Source: JACQFZ01 sp036381895
GTDB taxonomy: Bacteria; Pseudomonadota; Gammaproteobacteria; Acidiferrobacterales; Sulfurifustaceae
DNA: 11,381 nucleotides
Assembly (NCBI GenBank): GCA_036381895.1
Contig: DASVBY010000123.1
Span: 1-11,381 of the forward strand
Direction of reading: 5' to 3'
The position numbers and the translations under genes are program-made. Positions within the stretch are counted from its first letter, which is position 1. Every line of letters starts with the position of its first letter. The notes beneath the pieces were generated by a model. The model was not told the DNA's origin. It worked only from the letters and a program-made list of their open reading frames with translations, and ran no database searches. Below, in pieces: positions 5,373 to 11,381 of the stretch.

Positions 5373-7367
5373 TTACCCCCTGCGGCGTAGCCCGGCAGTA
5401 CGCTCAAACGTGCTCCAGATCGGTCCGCCGCGGCGCACGTCGTCCGTAATGATGCGCACCACCATGCTCTCTGGATCGAACGACACTTCGCGCGCCTCGA
5501 TCGGCGTACCGCGATTCTCGATCTCGACCCTGAGGTTGCCGAGCGCGGCGGGGCCGGCACGCATCGCATCGCGCGGGATCACGAGCTCGCCTCGCTGCAG
5601 GATTGTCGGCACTTCATCCGGCGCGAGCCCCGCGATGCCGCCGCGATGAAGCCGCGGCGCACCCAGGAAAGCGAGCGCCGGCACGCGCCGGCGCTCGCCG
5701 TCGCTCCCGACGACACCGCCCCGGTGCTGCACGCCGGCGAGGATGTCGCGCGTGAGCGCCGCACCAGGATTGACGCCGCCGCGAAGCCCAGGAAACACGC
5801 CCGCCAGAAGCTCGAGGATCTGCGAGGCGGCAAGCTCCGACGCCATACGGGCGAGGAGGTTCGAGAAGGCCTCGCCGATCGAATCGAACCGCCCGGTGAT
5901 AAGGTTGAAAATCTCGTCCGCGAACGCGGTCTGCAAGTTGCGCCGCATTTGGTCCGCGAAGGTGTCCGAAGCCTCCGCCGTCTGCGTCATCTCGCCCCGC
6001 GCTTCGCGCAGCCTGTCGGTCAGCTGAATGAAGCGCTCCTCGAACGTGTCATCGTCGATGAAACCGCCCTCGTGGAGCTCGAAGAGCGCATTGATCTCGC
6101 GCTGGATCGCGCGCGTCGGGTCGACCGCGTCGCGCGCCGCGTCGGCGGCTTTGAGCTGCGCCACGATGTAGCGATACCTAGCCTCCGTCACCGCATCCAT
6201 GGCCTTCGCGTCCTCCTCGAGGAACTTTTTCTCGGCCTCGAGCGCGGCCTGCGATCGAGCGGCCGCCTGCTCGGTTCGCTTCGCCTGCTCGGCGCGCTGC
6301 CGCGCTGCCTGCTGACGCGCCCGGAACTGCTCGTTCTCCGCTTGGGTCAGGCGGTGCAGCGCTTCGATCTCTTCGTTGATCGCCTCGACCCGCCGGCGCA
6401 GCGCCTCGGCGCGGCGGCGCTCATCGAGCGTGAGCGCGCGCCGGCGCTCGATCTCCGCCATGTCGCGGAGCTCTCGCTCGGCGCGTGCGCGCTCATCGGC
6501 GAGCCGCGCGAGCTGCCGCTCGCGGCTCGGGGCAATGATTTCGCGCGCCTCGCGGAGTCCGCCCGCGATCGCGTTGAGAACGGACTGAACGCTCGATTGC
6601 ACGCTCGGCGTGCGGGCGAAGGACTCGAGCAATTCGTTCCAGGCGTTTCGGACGTCGTTAGCCGCTTTGTAGACGCCTGATGCGTGCGCGTCGGCCGCAC
6701 TCCCGAGGCCTCGCGCCGCGAGATCCTGCATCAACCGTTTCTGCGCCTCCGCCGAACGCCCGGTTTCGGTCATCGAGGCAAGCATCGCTTTCATCGACGC
6801 ATCGACGCGAATGCCGGCGTCGGCGAGCGCCGCGGCGGCCTTCGTTGGGTCGTTAAGCGCGCGGCCGAAGAGCTGCACGGCGCTCCCGAGGTCGCGGCCC
6901 GTGATCACGGCAAAGCCCGACGCCAGGCGGATCAGCTCGCCGAATTGATCGACGCCGATGTTGGTGAACGTCAGGAGCCGCGACGTCGCGTCCTCGATCT
7001 CTTGTCTCGAGCGGCCTGTCGCGTCGGCGATTCGATCGATCAGCTCGTTCAGGCCTGCGGTCGAGATCTCGGCGATGCGGCCGGTTGTCTCGAGCATCGC
7101 GTTGAACCGCGCCTGGGTGCGCTCGGCGTCCGCGCCGGCGCGCACGAACGCGACGGTCGCCTCGGCGAGCTCGCGCAGCACCGCCACCGCGCCGAGGCCG
7201 ATCGCGGTGTCGCGCAGCGCCCGGAAAATTCGCGTCGTGCGCTCGGCCGAGCGGCCCGTCTCGTCGAGATTGCGACGCGCCTCGGAATTGAAGCGGCGCA
7301 GGTCGTTGACCGCGCGGTTGACGTCGGAGCGGATGAGAAGCGCGATTTCGAGGTCGCGGTCGGCCAT
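5373..7367 (-). CDS. Phage tail tape measure protein
   Basis: A 664-residue tape measure protein. This family fixes tail length, is threaded through the tail tube, and helps DNA pass into the cell. Residues 80-230 show the conserved N-terminal tape measure domain (LTFTNIGVDQFGELIRLASG at 132-151, then FGRALNDPTKAA). A long charged helical/coiled-coil stretch covers about 277-470. The C-terminal domain carries HRGG repeats (548-551, 574-577) and APDEVPTILQRGELVIPRDA (582-601), typical of tape measure C-termini. The ATG at 7365-7367 has AGGGGG about 6 nt upstream and follows the chaperone-like gene by 10 bp. At the usual 1.5 angstrom per residue it would set a tail near 100 nm. No tail tube or baseplate gene accompanies it, so a helper tube is implied. 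The identification is confident. Confidence 0.93.
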   Translation of the reverse strand: MADRDLEIALLIRSDVNRAVNDLRRFNSEARRNLDETGRSAERTTRIFRALRDTAIGLGAVAVLRELAEATVAFVRAGADAERTQARFNAMLETTGRIAEISTAGLNELIDRIADATGRSRQEIEDATSRLLTFTNIGVDQFGELIRLASGFAVITGRDLGSAVQLFGRALNDPTKAAAALADAGIRVDASMKAMLASMTETGRSAEAQKRLMQDLAARGLGSAADAHASGVYKAANDVRNAWNELLESFARTPSVQSSVQSVLNAIAGGLREAREIIAPSRERQLARLADERARAERELRDMAEIERRRALTLDERRRAEALRRRVEAINEEIEALHRLTQAENEQFRARQQAARQRAEQAKRTEQAAARSQAALEAEKKFLEEDAKAMDAVTEARYRYIVAQLKAADAARDAVDPTRAIQREINALFELHEGGFIDDDTFEERFIQLTDRLREARGEMTQTAEASDTFADQMRRNLQTAFADEIFNLITGRFDSIGEAFSNLLARMASELAASQILELLAGVFPGLRGGVNPGAALTRDILAGVQHRGGVVGSDGERRRVPALAFLGAPRLHRGGIAGLAPDEVPTILQRGELVIPRDAMRAGPAALGNLRVEIENRGTPIEAREVSFDPESMVVRIITDDVRRGGPIWSTFERTAGLRRRG

Positions 7368-7377
7368 GGCGTGCCCC

Positions 7378-7884
7378 CTAGCTCAACTTCCGGAGGCGCT
7401 CGCGCACGGCGGGCATCAGGCTCTCTGCCGCGACGTCCTCGATCAGATCGCTCATGAGCCAGACACCGTTCGCGCGCCAGAAGGCCGCCGCGACGGCATC
7501 GGCCGCGCGAACGGGAAGGCCCACGTACCACTCGGGCGCGCGATCGCATGCCCGGGCCACCATCCGGCACCAGGCGTCGGCATGCCGCTGCAGCAGCTGC
7601 GCAACTTCCGCTGTGCTCGGCGCTTCACCGCGCGTCTTCACGATCTCGCGAAGTTCCGCGAGAAGCGGCGCGGCTTCGGCGCGCGCCTCGAGGCTTTCGA
7701 GGAAGCGAAGCTCACGCACGACGATCCGTTCGCCGTCGATCGTGATGATCTGGTCGTTCGCCGCCGGTGCCTCGGCCGAGGCCTCGGGTTTGGCCCAGGC
7801 GAGCAGGTCGCTCGAGCGAGGGGCTCGCGCGAGCCATGCGACGACGCGCTCGAACCGGTGCGCGAGTCGGGTGCTGATTTTCAT
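7378..7884 (-). CDS. Putative tail assembly chaperone
   Basis: A 168-residue protein immediately upstream of the tape measure gene, the usual place for tail assembly chaperones, which hold the tape measure protein before the tube polymerises. Residues 45-60 form a beta segment (IITIDGERIVVREL), followed by helices. Residues 115-142 (RAPEWYVGLPVRAADAV, then WRANGVWL) resemble a pattern I recall from chaperone-like proteins of Mu-like phages. I chose the ATG at 7882-7884 because AGAGGAA lies about 8 nt upstream and the sequence further upstream, though open to 8019, overlaps the preceding gene and reads as non-protein. I see no slippery heptamer that would make a longer frameshift product. Role rests on position plus weak resemblance. 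Confidence 0.7.
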   Translation of the reverse strand: MKISTRLAHRFERVVAWLARAPRSSDLLAWAKPEASAEAPAANDQIITIDGERIVVRELRFLESLEARAEAAPLLAELREIVKTRGEAPSTAEVAQLLQRHADAWCRMVARACDRAPEWYVGLPVRAADAVAAAFWRANGVWLMSDLIEDVAAESLMPAVRERLRKLS

Positions 7885-7900
7885 CGCATTGTTCCTCTGT

Positions 7901-7912
7901 AGACGTCTGCGC
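7901..7912. repeat. AGACGTCTGCGC repeat, copy near the chaperone-like gene
   Basis: The 12-mer AGACGTCTGCGC, with palindromic core AGACGTCT, begins 17 bp upstream of the ATG at 7884. The same 12-mer occurs at 11217-11228, 18 bp upstream of the ATG at 11199. The shared position before two start codons hints at a common control site, but a 12-bp repeat in 11 kb can arise by chance. Confidence 0.25.
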
Positions 7913-7930
7913 TGCCCTGGTATCCCTGCA

Positions 7931-8527
7931 CTAGAAGGCCAAGAACATGGCCGCCGGCCCGGGGTCATAGTGGATGCGCGCCTGCACATGATCGACGAAA
8001 CAGTTGAGTGAATGACCATCGTCTGTTTGTCGATAGACCTTCAGCGCGAAGCCGAACGAGGGGCTTAGAAGGTCCGCGCGCGTCCAACTCTCCCCCCCCC
8101 ACAGGTCCGTGGCCCCGCCATACACTGCATCCGCAAGCGTGTTGAGCGGCCAACTCCCCGCCTTTGCCGCATTCACCGCCCCGAGGTTCCCGCCCTTCAC
8201 GATGTGCGCGTGACAATCCTGCGGGAACGTAGAACCGCCGGAGCGCGTGAACCTGCGTGACACCCGAACCTCGATGCCTTCGATGACCGCCGACTCGGGG
8301 AGAAATGCGGCTAACCCCTGCAACCCCATTACGCGCAAATAGCGCGACTCGCTGACAGCCGAAAATTCGTCCTGGGCGAGCAATATTTGAGCCTCACCGC
8401 CGCCGGCCGCCAGCGCATTCGACGGGTTTAGCCAGACGCTGACGAGATCGAACGACGCGCACAGCCGCGTGGTGCCTGTCGAAGTATCAGCCGACCCAAA
8501 GTCCAACCAAGGTGTTGCTACGGCCAT
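7931..8527 (-). CDS. Beta-rich phage structural protein (virion surface or tail candidate)
   Basis: A 198-residue protein matching a recurrent family of unnamed phage proteins. Recognisable pieces are NPSNALA (34-40), IEGIEVRVSRR (82-92), VKGGNLGAVNAAK (110-122), a WP (126-127), YGGATDLWGGESWTRADL (136-153), FGFALKV (158-164), and VDHVQARIHY (178-187). The alternating hydrophobic pattern suggests a beta sandwich. I infer a virion surface, tail-tip or decoration role. The ATG at 8525-8527 has GGAGG 4 nt upstream. Codon use is visibly less GC-rich at third positions than in neighbours, with many TTG, TTT, GTA and ATA codons, suggesting a swapped-in cassette. A run of nine G (complement of 8092-8100) lies inside the conserved DLWGGESW segment. 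Confidence 0.78.
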   Translation of the reverse strand: MAVATPWLDFGSADTSTGTTRLCASFDLVSVWLNPSNALAAGGGEAQILLAQDEFSAVSESRYLRVMGLQGLAAFLPESAVIEGIEVRVSRRFTRSGGSTFPQDCHAHIVKGGNLGAVNAAKAGSWPLNTLADAVYGGATDLWGGESWTRADLLSPSFGFALKVYRQTDDGHSLNCFVDHVQARIHYDPGPAAMFLAF

Positions 8528-8729
8528 CGATCCTCCGATTGCTACCGTCTTTGCTCTTTGTCCTCAAAGCCAAGAATGCCCGCCGCCGCGTCACTGCCGC
8601 CCTCGTCGTGATCGCCCGGCGGGCTGGGGGCTTGTTCGCGGGAGGTAGCCGCGGCGCCGCCCCGTCACGCCTGAGCCGGCCGAGGCATACCGGCTCTCTG
8701 GCGAACGCGCGGCCCATGAGCGCGCTCAC
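8487..8729 (-). CDS. Doubtful small ORF after the coiled-coil gene
   Basis: An 80-codon frame starting at a GTG (8727-8729) that overlaps the preceding stop as GTGA, the same coupling used elsewhere in the element. A second in-frame ATG is at codon 5. About 85 percent of third positions in its first 48 codons are G or C, higher than positions 1 and 2, which weakly favours coding. Against it, the product is arginine- and alanine-rich without a recognisable motif, and the frame overlaps the next gene's start by 41 bp. It may be a non-coding leader. Listed so that the gap is not read as empty. Confidence 0.28.
   Translation of the reverse strand: MSALMGRAFAREPVCLGRLRRDGAAPRLPPANKPPARRAITTRAAVTRRRAFLALRTKSKDGSNRRIDGRSNTLVGLWVG
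8528..8725. other. Gap between head and tail modules with two hairpins
   Basis: This stretch holds the inverted repeat GAGCCGG (8673-8679)/CCGGCTC (8690-8696) with a 10-nt loop, and a small hairpin CTTTG (8556-8560)/CAAAG (8565-8569) with a 4-nt loop just before the ribosome site of the 8527 gene. Neither is followed by a convincing T run on the minus strand. It could be an intercistronic leader controlling the tail genes, or the scar of a cassette exchange. A doubtful small ORF (8487-8729) also runs through it. Confidence 0.5.
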
Positions 8730-9205
8730 CCAAAGTAAACCCCCGCGCGGATCTCACGCACGTCGTCGAGCGCTTCCGCGCTCGGCGGATCGAGCGGAAC
8801 TTCGTCAACGCTCGGCGATGCGTTCATCGCCGCTACGATCATTCGCGGAAGATACGCGGCGACGAAGTTTTCGAGCGGCGTCCGGTCGCCGAACACGTTC
8901 CAGCGAATCTTGTGCGCCTGGACAACGCGCTCGACCGTGATGCCGTCGCCGAGCAGCTCGTCAATTCGGCTCTGCCAGTAGCGCTTATGAAAAGCCTTCA
9001 GCGCCCGCTCGACCGGCTCGATCGCCTCGAGCTCGGCCTTGATCCGCGCGGCCAAGTCGTTCGCCCGGGCCTCGAGCTCAGGCACATTCCAGTTCTGGAG
9101 ACGGAGCTGCCGGCGGACCTCTCCGAACTCCTCGATGAGCGGCGCCAAGCGCTCGTTCGCCGCCTCGAGCTTTGCGAGCTCTTTTCGGTACGCCGAAACC
9201 CGCAT
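8726..9205 (-). CDS. Small coiled-coil protein following the capsid gene
   Basis: A 159-residue protein I do not recognise by family. Residues 1-75 are highly charged and helical, probably a coiled coil. The C-terminal half is mixed, with RWNVFGDRTPLENFVAAYLP at 101-120. The start is firm: ATG at 9203-9205 overlaps the capsid stop (TGATG) with AGGAGG about 8 nt upstream, so it is made with the capsid protein. This position in tailed phages usually holds decoration, head-completion or connector proteins. A scaffold or capsid-size determinant is another possibility, given that the element has no recognisable scaffold. None can be chosen from the sequence alone. Confidence 0.75.
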   Translation of the reverse strand: MRVSAYRKELAKLEAANERLAPLIEEFGEVRRQLRLQNWNVPELEARANDLAARIKAELEAIEPVERALKAFHKRYWQSRIDELLGDGITVERVVQAHKIRWNVFGDRTPLENFVAAYLPRMIVAAMNASPSVDEVPLDPPSAEALDDVREIRAGVYFG

Positions 9206-10308
9206 CACGATCCCTCCTGCCCGCGAACGGCGAAGTGCGAGAGAGCGACGGCGCCGTGGTCGTGCCGCACGAGAAAGGTCTGGCCGTCGAACGTTCCTGA
9301 GCTGCGGCGATCGATGCCGACCGTGCTGCGCGCGCCAGCAAGGCGCACGAACCCCACAACCGGCATGACGCTCGGCGATGGAAGAACGAACCAGGTGTTT
9401 TGGGTGATTGCCGGATCGGCGAACACCTGAATCGGCGGCGAGCTGTTGCCGGCGGTGAGCTCGGCAACGAGCTTGAGCGCATCGATGTACCGCTCCGGCG
9501 GGACGATCAGGAAGCGCGGCGTGAGGCCGCATTCCGTGCCGGCCGCGTTCTTGAGGCGTGCGAGCTTCCCGCAGGCCTCGGCGAGCGACGCGAGGTCGAG
9601 GGCGCCCGCAACAATGTTACCGCGATCGCTGTGGAAGAGCTCGACGCCATCGCTGAGCTTGGGGTTTGCTGTCAGCGTGCCGAAAACGCTTCGTGCTTCG
9701 CGACGGGCGACGACGGTGCCGAATTGCACCACCACGGCACCGACGACATTGAGCGCATCACTGATGAGAAGACGGCGCGTCACGCCAAAGTACCTGCTCC
9801 AGCTGGAGACTTGAGCCTTCAGGCCAGGGCGCAACACGAGATCGAGGTCGTACCGCGCCTCGGCGGCGTCGGAGGTCGGCGTATCCAGATCTTCGCCGTC
9901 GAGGCGAAGCGCGAGCGCCGGCACGTCAACCTCGCGAAAGTTCGGCGCTTCGATGATGCGGGCGACCTGCAGGTACGCGCTCGACGCCTCGACCGTCTCG
10001 ACGATCAGGCGCTGCATGGCGTTCAGGAGCGCGGTGCTGAAGTCGCTCGTGGTGTAAAAGGACGCCGACCGCGCGATAGCCTCGCGCTCGAGCTGGGGCG
10101 ATTCCAGTAGCAGGCGCGTCGCGAGATCGATGTTCGCGACGAGATCGCGCGTTTTGATTCCATCCTCGAGCAGAGCTTGCGCGAGGGGGTGAATGTCACG
10201 CTCGCCGCCGAGCCGCGCGTACAGCACATCGGCCAGCGCACCGGCGAGCGCCTTAGGATCGTGGCCCAGTTTACGAAGGAAGTACGGCTGGTCCGTAACA
10301 ACAGTCAT
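9205..10308 (-). CDS. Major capsid protein, HK97-fold, gpT / protease-capsid fusion family
   Basis: A 367-residue shell protein. Hallmarks are TSDFSTALLNAMQR (87-100), AQVSSWSRYFGVTRRLLISDAL (165-186), VFGTLTANPKLSDGVELFHS (208-227), TPRFLIVPPERYIDAL (263-278), and FLVRHDHGAVALSHF (345-359). I recognise these as the C-terminal capsid half of prohead-protease/capsid fusions and Mu-like head subunits. Here the protein begins near residue 87 of the shared block, with only a helical N-terminal extension and no protease domain. I chose the ATG at 10306-10308 because GGAGAG lies about 6 nt upstream and the residues before it are a basic low-complexity run. It overlaps the upstream gene's end by 38 bp. 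A strong hairpin sits 49 bp upstream. Confident as capsid protein. Confidence 0.9.
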   Translation of the reverse strand: MTVVTDQPYFLRKLGHDPKALAGALADVLYARLGGERDIHPLAQALLEDGIKTRDLVANIDLATRLLLESPQLEREAIARSASFYTTSDFSTALLNAMQRLIVETVEASSAYLQVARIIEAPNFREVDVPALALRLDGEDLDTPTSDAAEARYDLDLVLRPGLKAQVSSWSRYFGVTRRLLISDALNVVGAVVVQFGTVVARREARSVFGTLTANPKLSDGVELFHSDRGNIVAGALDLASLAEACGKLARLKNAAGTECGLTPRFLIVPPERYIDALKLVAELTAGNSSPPIQVFADPAITQNTWFVLPSPSVMPVVGFVRLAGARSTVGIDRRSSGTFDGQTFLVRHDHGAVALSHFAVRGQEGS

Positions 10309-10765
10309 CGTGGCTCTCCGATGCTTCGATCGGCGTTGAGCATTCCGCCGACGGGCGCGCACTTTCTACATTCGAAAGTGCGCACCTGCGCGCGAGGAGC
10401 TTCTCGAGCTGGCGCCGGCGCAGCCTTTTCGCTGGCGCAGCGAACCGCATGTCGTGAAGCGCAACCAGCAACGGATCGCGGAGCTCCTCGCGATCGCCGA
10501 GGCGCGATGCCTGGCGCTCAAACCAGTCAACTGCCCGCTCGATCCGCCGCGCGAGCTCACGCGCGCTCATCCGAAGTTCGGGATCGATGAGATCGGCCGC
10601 CGTCATGAGGGCCGCATTGCGCGCGCGGAGGCCTCGGAGCTCGAGCGCCTGGTCTAGGGGCAGTCCGGCCAAGTAGCGCGCCCAGGCCTCCGCGAGCCAG
10701 CTCGCGAGCGCGGGATCGTGTCGCTCGGCGAGCTCTTGCAGTGCATACAGGCGCGCGAGGCTCAT
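10271..10765 (-). CDS. Unknown helical protein upstream of the capsid gene
   Basis: A 164-residue protein I cannot assign. Residues 1-130 are predicted almost entirely helical and strongly charged (RLYALQELAERHDPALASWL near the start; RLRRRQLEKLLARR at 114-127). The last 35 residues are serine- and cysteine-rich, look unlike the rest, and overlap the capsid start. The ATG overlaps the transposase-like gene's stop as ATGA, and the ribosome site is weak, suggesting coupled translation. A helical charged protein directly before the capsid gene occupies the place where scaffold or protease normally lies, so a scaffold or size-control role is a hypothesis. A perfect 10-bp inverted repeat is embedded in its 3' end. 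Confidence 0.72.
   Translation of the reverse strand: MSLARLYALQELAERHDPALASWLAEAWARYLAGLPLDQALELRGLRARNAALMTAADLIDPELRMSARELARRIERAVDWFERQASRLGDREELRDPLLVALHDMRFAAPAKRLRRRQLEKLLARRCALSNVESARPSAECSTPIEASESHDDCCYGPAVLPS
10357..10383 (-). promoter_or_regulatory. Strong hairpin 49 bp upstream of the capsid start
   Basis: GCGCACTTTC (10357-10366) and GAAAGTGCGC (10374-10383) are perfect 10-bp arms around a 7-nt loop. It lies inside the 3' end of the preceding gene. There is no following T run, so it is not a standard terminator. An mRNA stabilising or processing structure that raises capsid protein output, or an operator for an internal capsid promoter, are the likely roles. Confidence 0.5.
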
Positions 10766-11199
10766 CGCCTGACGATGCGGACATTGGTAAGCGCGCCGTT
10801 CGCGGGCTTTACCGTAACGCCGGCGCGCTGCAGCTGCGCGGCGACGATTCGGTCGCAGCGTCGCCGCACCCCCTCCCGCTCGAGCCGAAGGCGGGCGCGG
10901 TGGACCGTGGGAACGCTCGGAACAGGAAAGCCGGGCTCGAGCCCGACGAACACGAGAAAGTCCAGACGCACCCGAAGCGCTCGATTCAGGCCGCGAAGCG
11001 ACAACCGGTGCCAGCGCTGCACCAGGAGCGCGCGGTAGAGGATCAGCGGCGCGAAGGCCTCGGGCCCGCCGCGCCGGCGTTCGGCCTGGCGCAGTGGCGC
11101 GAGCTCGCGCTCAATCGGCGCCCAGTCGATTAGCCGGTGCAGCTCGAGCAGCGGCGCGTCGCGGAGCTCGCCGGCGGCGATAAGCGCAATCAAGCTCAT
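10762..11199 (-). CDS. Stand-alone IS5-type transposase N-terminal (DUF772-like) domain protein
   Basis: A 145-residue protein resembling only the N-terminal DUF772 region of IS5-family transposases: LIDWAPIE (23-30), APLILYRALLVQRWHRLSLRGL (50-71), ALRVRLDFLVFVGLEP (74-89), PVPSVPTVHRARLRLEREG (92-110), and a final GVTVKPANGALTNVRIV (127-143). In transposases this last block carries the first catalytic aspartate (as in VDATLI); here that position reads N139. The protein stops five or six residues later, so the whole DDE nuclease domain is missing. The frame is intact and its stop overlaps the next gene's ATG, so it looks like a maintained operon gene rather than debris. No strong ribosome site precedes the ATG. 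It may have been recruited as a DNA-binding or morphogenesis protein; a recent fossil is the alternative. Confidence 0.77.
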   Translation of the reverse strand: MSLIALIAAGELRDAPLLELHRLIDWAPIERELAPLRQAERRRGGPEAFAPLILYRALLVQRWHRLSLRGLNRALRVRLDFLVFVGLEPGFPVPSVPTVHRARLRLEREGVRRRCDRIVAAQLQRAGVTVKPANGALTNVRIVRR

Positions 11200-11216
11200 G
11201 GCCGGATCCGCGGTGC

Positions 11217-11228
11217 AGACGTCTGCGC
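11217..11228. repeat. AGACGTCTGCGC repeat, copy near the head operon start
   Basis: Second copy of the 12-mer at 7901-7912. Here it lies within the perfect 12-bp palindrome GCAGACGTCTGC (11215-11226), 18 bp before the ATG at 11199, in the short leader of the head operon. It could be an operator or translational control site. The evidence is position and symmetry only. Confidence 0.3.
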
Positions 11229-11240
11229 CTTCGCGCTCGG

Positions 11241-11381
11241 CGCAGATGGAGGGTTATGAAAAAGTGAAAGGCCGCTCGTCAGTTTCCCGCGCGCGAGAGA
11301 GGAGTCGAGCAGGCGGCACGGTGAGCACTGAAACGGTAAGCGCTTGAATTTCACCAAGTTTCGATCGCGAAACCTAGCGAA
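11241..11381. repeat. Terminal direct repeat, right copy (circle closure)
   Basis: Exact copy of bases 1-141. Removing it leaves a unique circle of 11,240 bp, in which base 11240 is followed by base 1. All spacing between the capsid operon start (11199) and the helicase stop (301) should be counted across this join, giving about 341 bp without a convincing gene. Confidence 0.93.

Noticed and set aside
7885..8019. Upstream start for the tail-chaperone-like protein at 8019
   Set aside because: The extension overlaps the preceding structural gene and reads as non-protein. The ATG at 7884 has AGAGGAA in the right place.
8311..8327. Two more AACCCC units resembling the origin repeat
   Set aside because: They lie inside a coding region, with a 9-bp rather than 10-bp pitch and poor match outside AACCCC. 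Probably chance.
10309..10362. Upstream start for the capsid protein at 10362
   Set aside because: The extra 18 residues are mostly arginine. The ATG at 10308 has its own ribosome site and begins a normal sequence.
10762..11199. An active IS5 insertion sequence
   Set aside because: No DDE domain follows, the expected first catalytic aspartate is asparagine, I see no terminal inverted repeats or target duplication, and the gene is embedded in a coupled operon.
1..11381. CRISPR array, rRNA gene, toxin-antitoxin pair or restriction system
   Set aside because: I looked for regularly spaced repeats, conserved rRNA segments and typical defence motifs and saw none. The 4779-5153 gene remains unassigned.

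Overview
The window appears to be one complete small circular mobile element. Bases 1-141 recur exactly as 11241-11381, which is how an assembler writes out a closed circle, so the unit is 11,240 bp. It is GC-rich. Every gene I can support lies on the minus strand, and many are packed with 4-bp stop/start overlaps. A P4-type tyrosine integrase lies next to an attachment site that matches the 3' half of a tRNA-Asn(GTT) gene with an encoded CCA. Together these suggest the excised form of an element that integrates into tRNA-Asn of a GC-rich, probably proteobacterial host. The host assignment is inference.

The circle reads as follows in the direction of transcription (descending coordinates). 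(1) Integration module: attP region 4421-4778, integrase 3206-4420, and a translationally coupled unknown gene 2595-3209. (2) Control and replication module: AlpA/excisionase-like HTH protein 2312-2518, cysteine-rich small protein 1917-2315, and a phage-type AAA+ helicase 301-1920, with start codons overlapping stop codons. (3) Non-coding control region (1-300, continued at 11200-11240): an AT-rich core flanked by inverted pairs of a GCGGGGTTAT repeat (candidate replication origin), a 40-bp nested dyad, and a possible promoter. (4) Head module: stand-alone IS5-transposase N-terminal-like protein 10762-11199, unknown protein 10271-10765, HK97-type major capsid protein 9205-10308, and coiled-coil protein 8726-9205. 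(5) Tail module: beta-rich structural protein 7931-8527, tail-assembly-chaperone-like protein 7378-7884, and tape measure protein 5373-7367, followed by a terminator. (6) An isolated unknown gene, 4779-5153, with a consensus ribosome binding site, next to attP.

The order integrase, AlpA-like regulator, replication helicase resembles P4-like satellites and phage-inducible chromosomal islands, and the size is close to P4. Unlike P4 it carries its own capsid protein and also a tape measure protein. I find no terminase, portal, prohead protease, tail tube, baseplate or lysis gene. My leading reading is a phage satellite that replicates and integrates itself, builds its own shell, sets tail length, and takes packaging, tail tube, host recognition and lysis from a helper. 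The alternatives are a deletion-derived defective phage or an assembly-graph loop.
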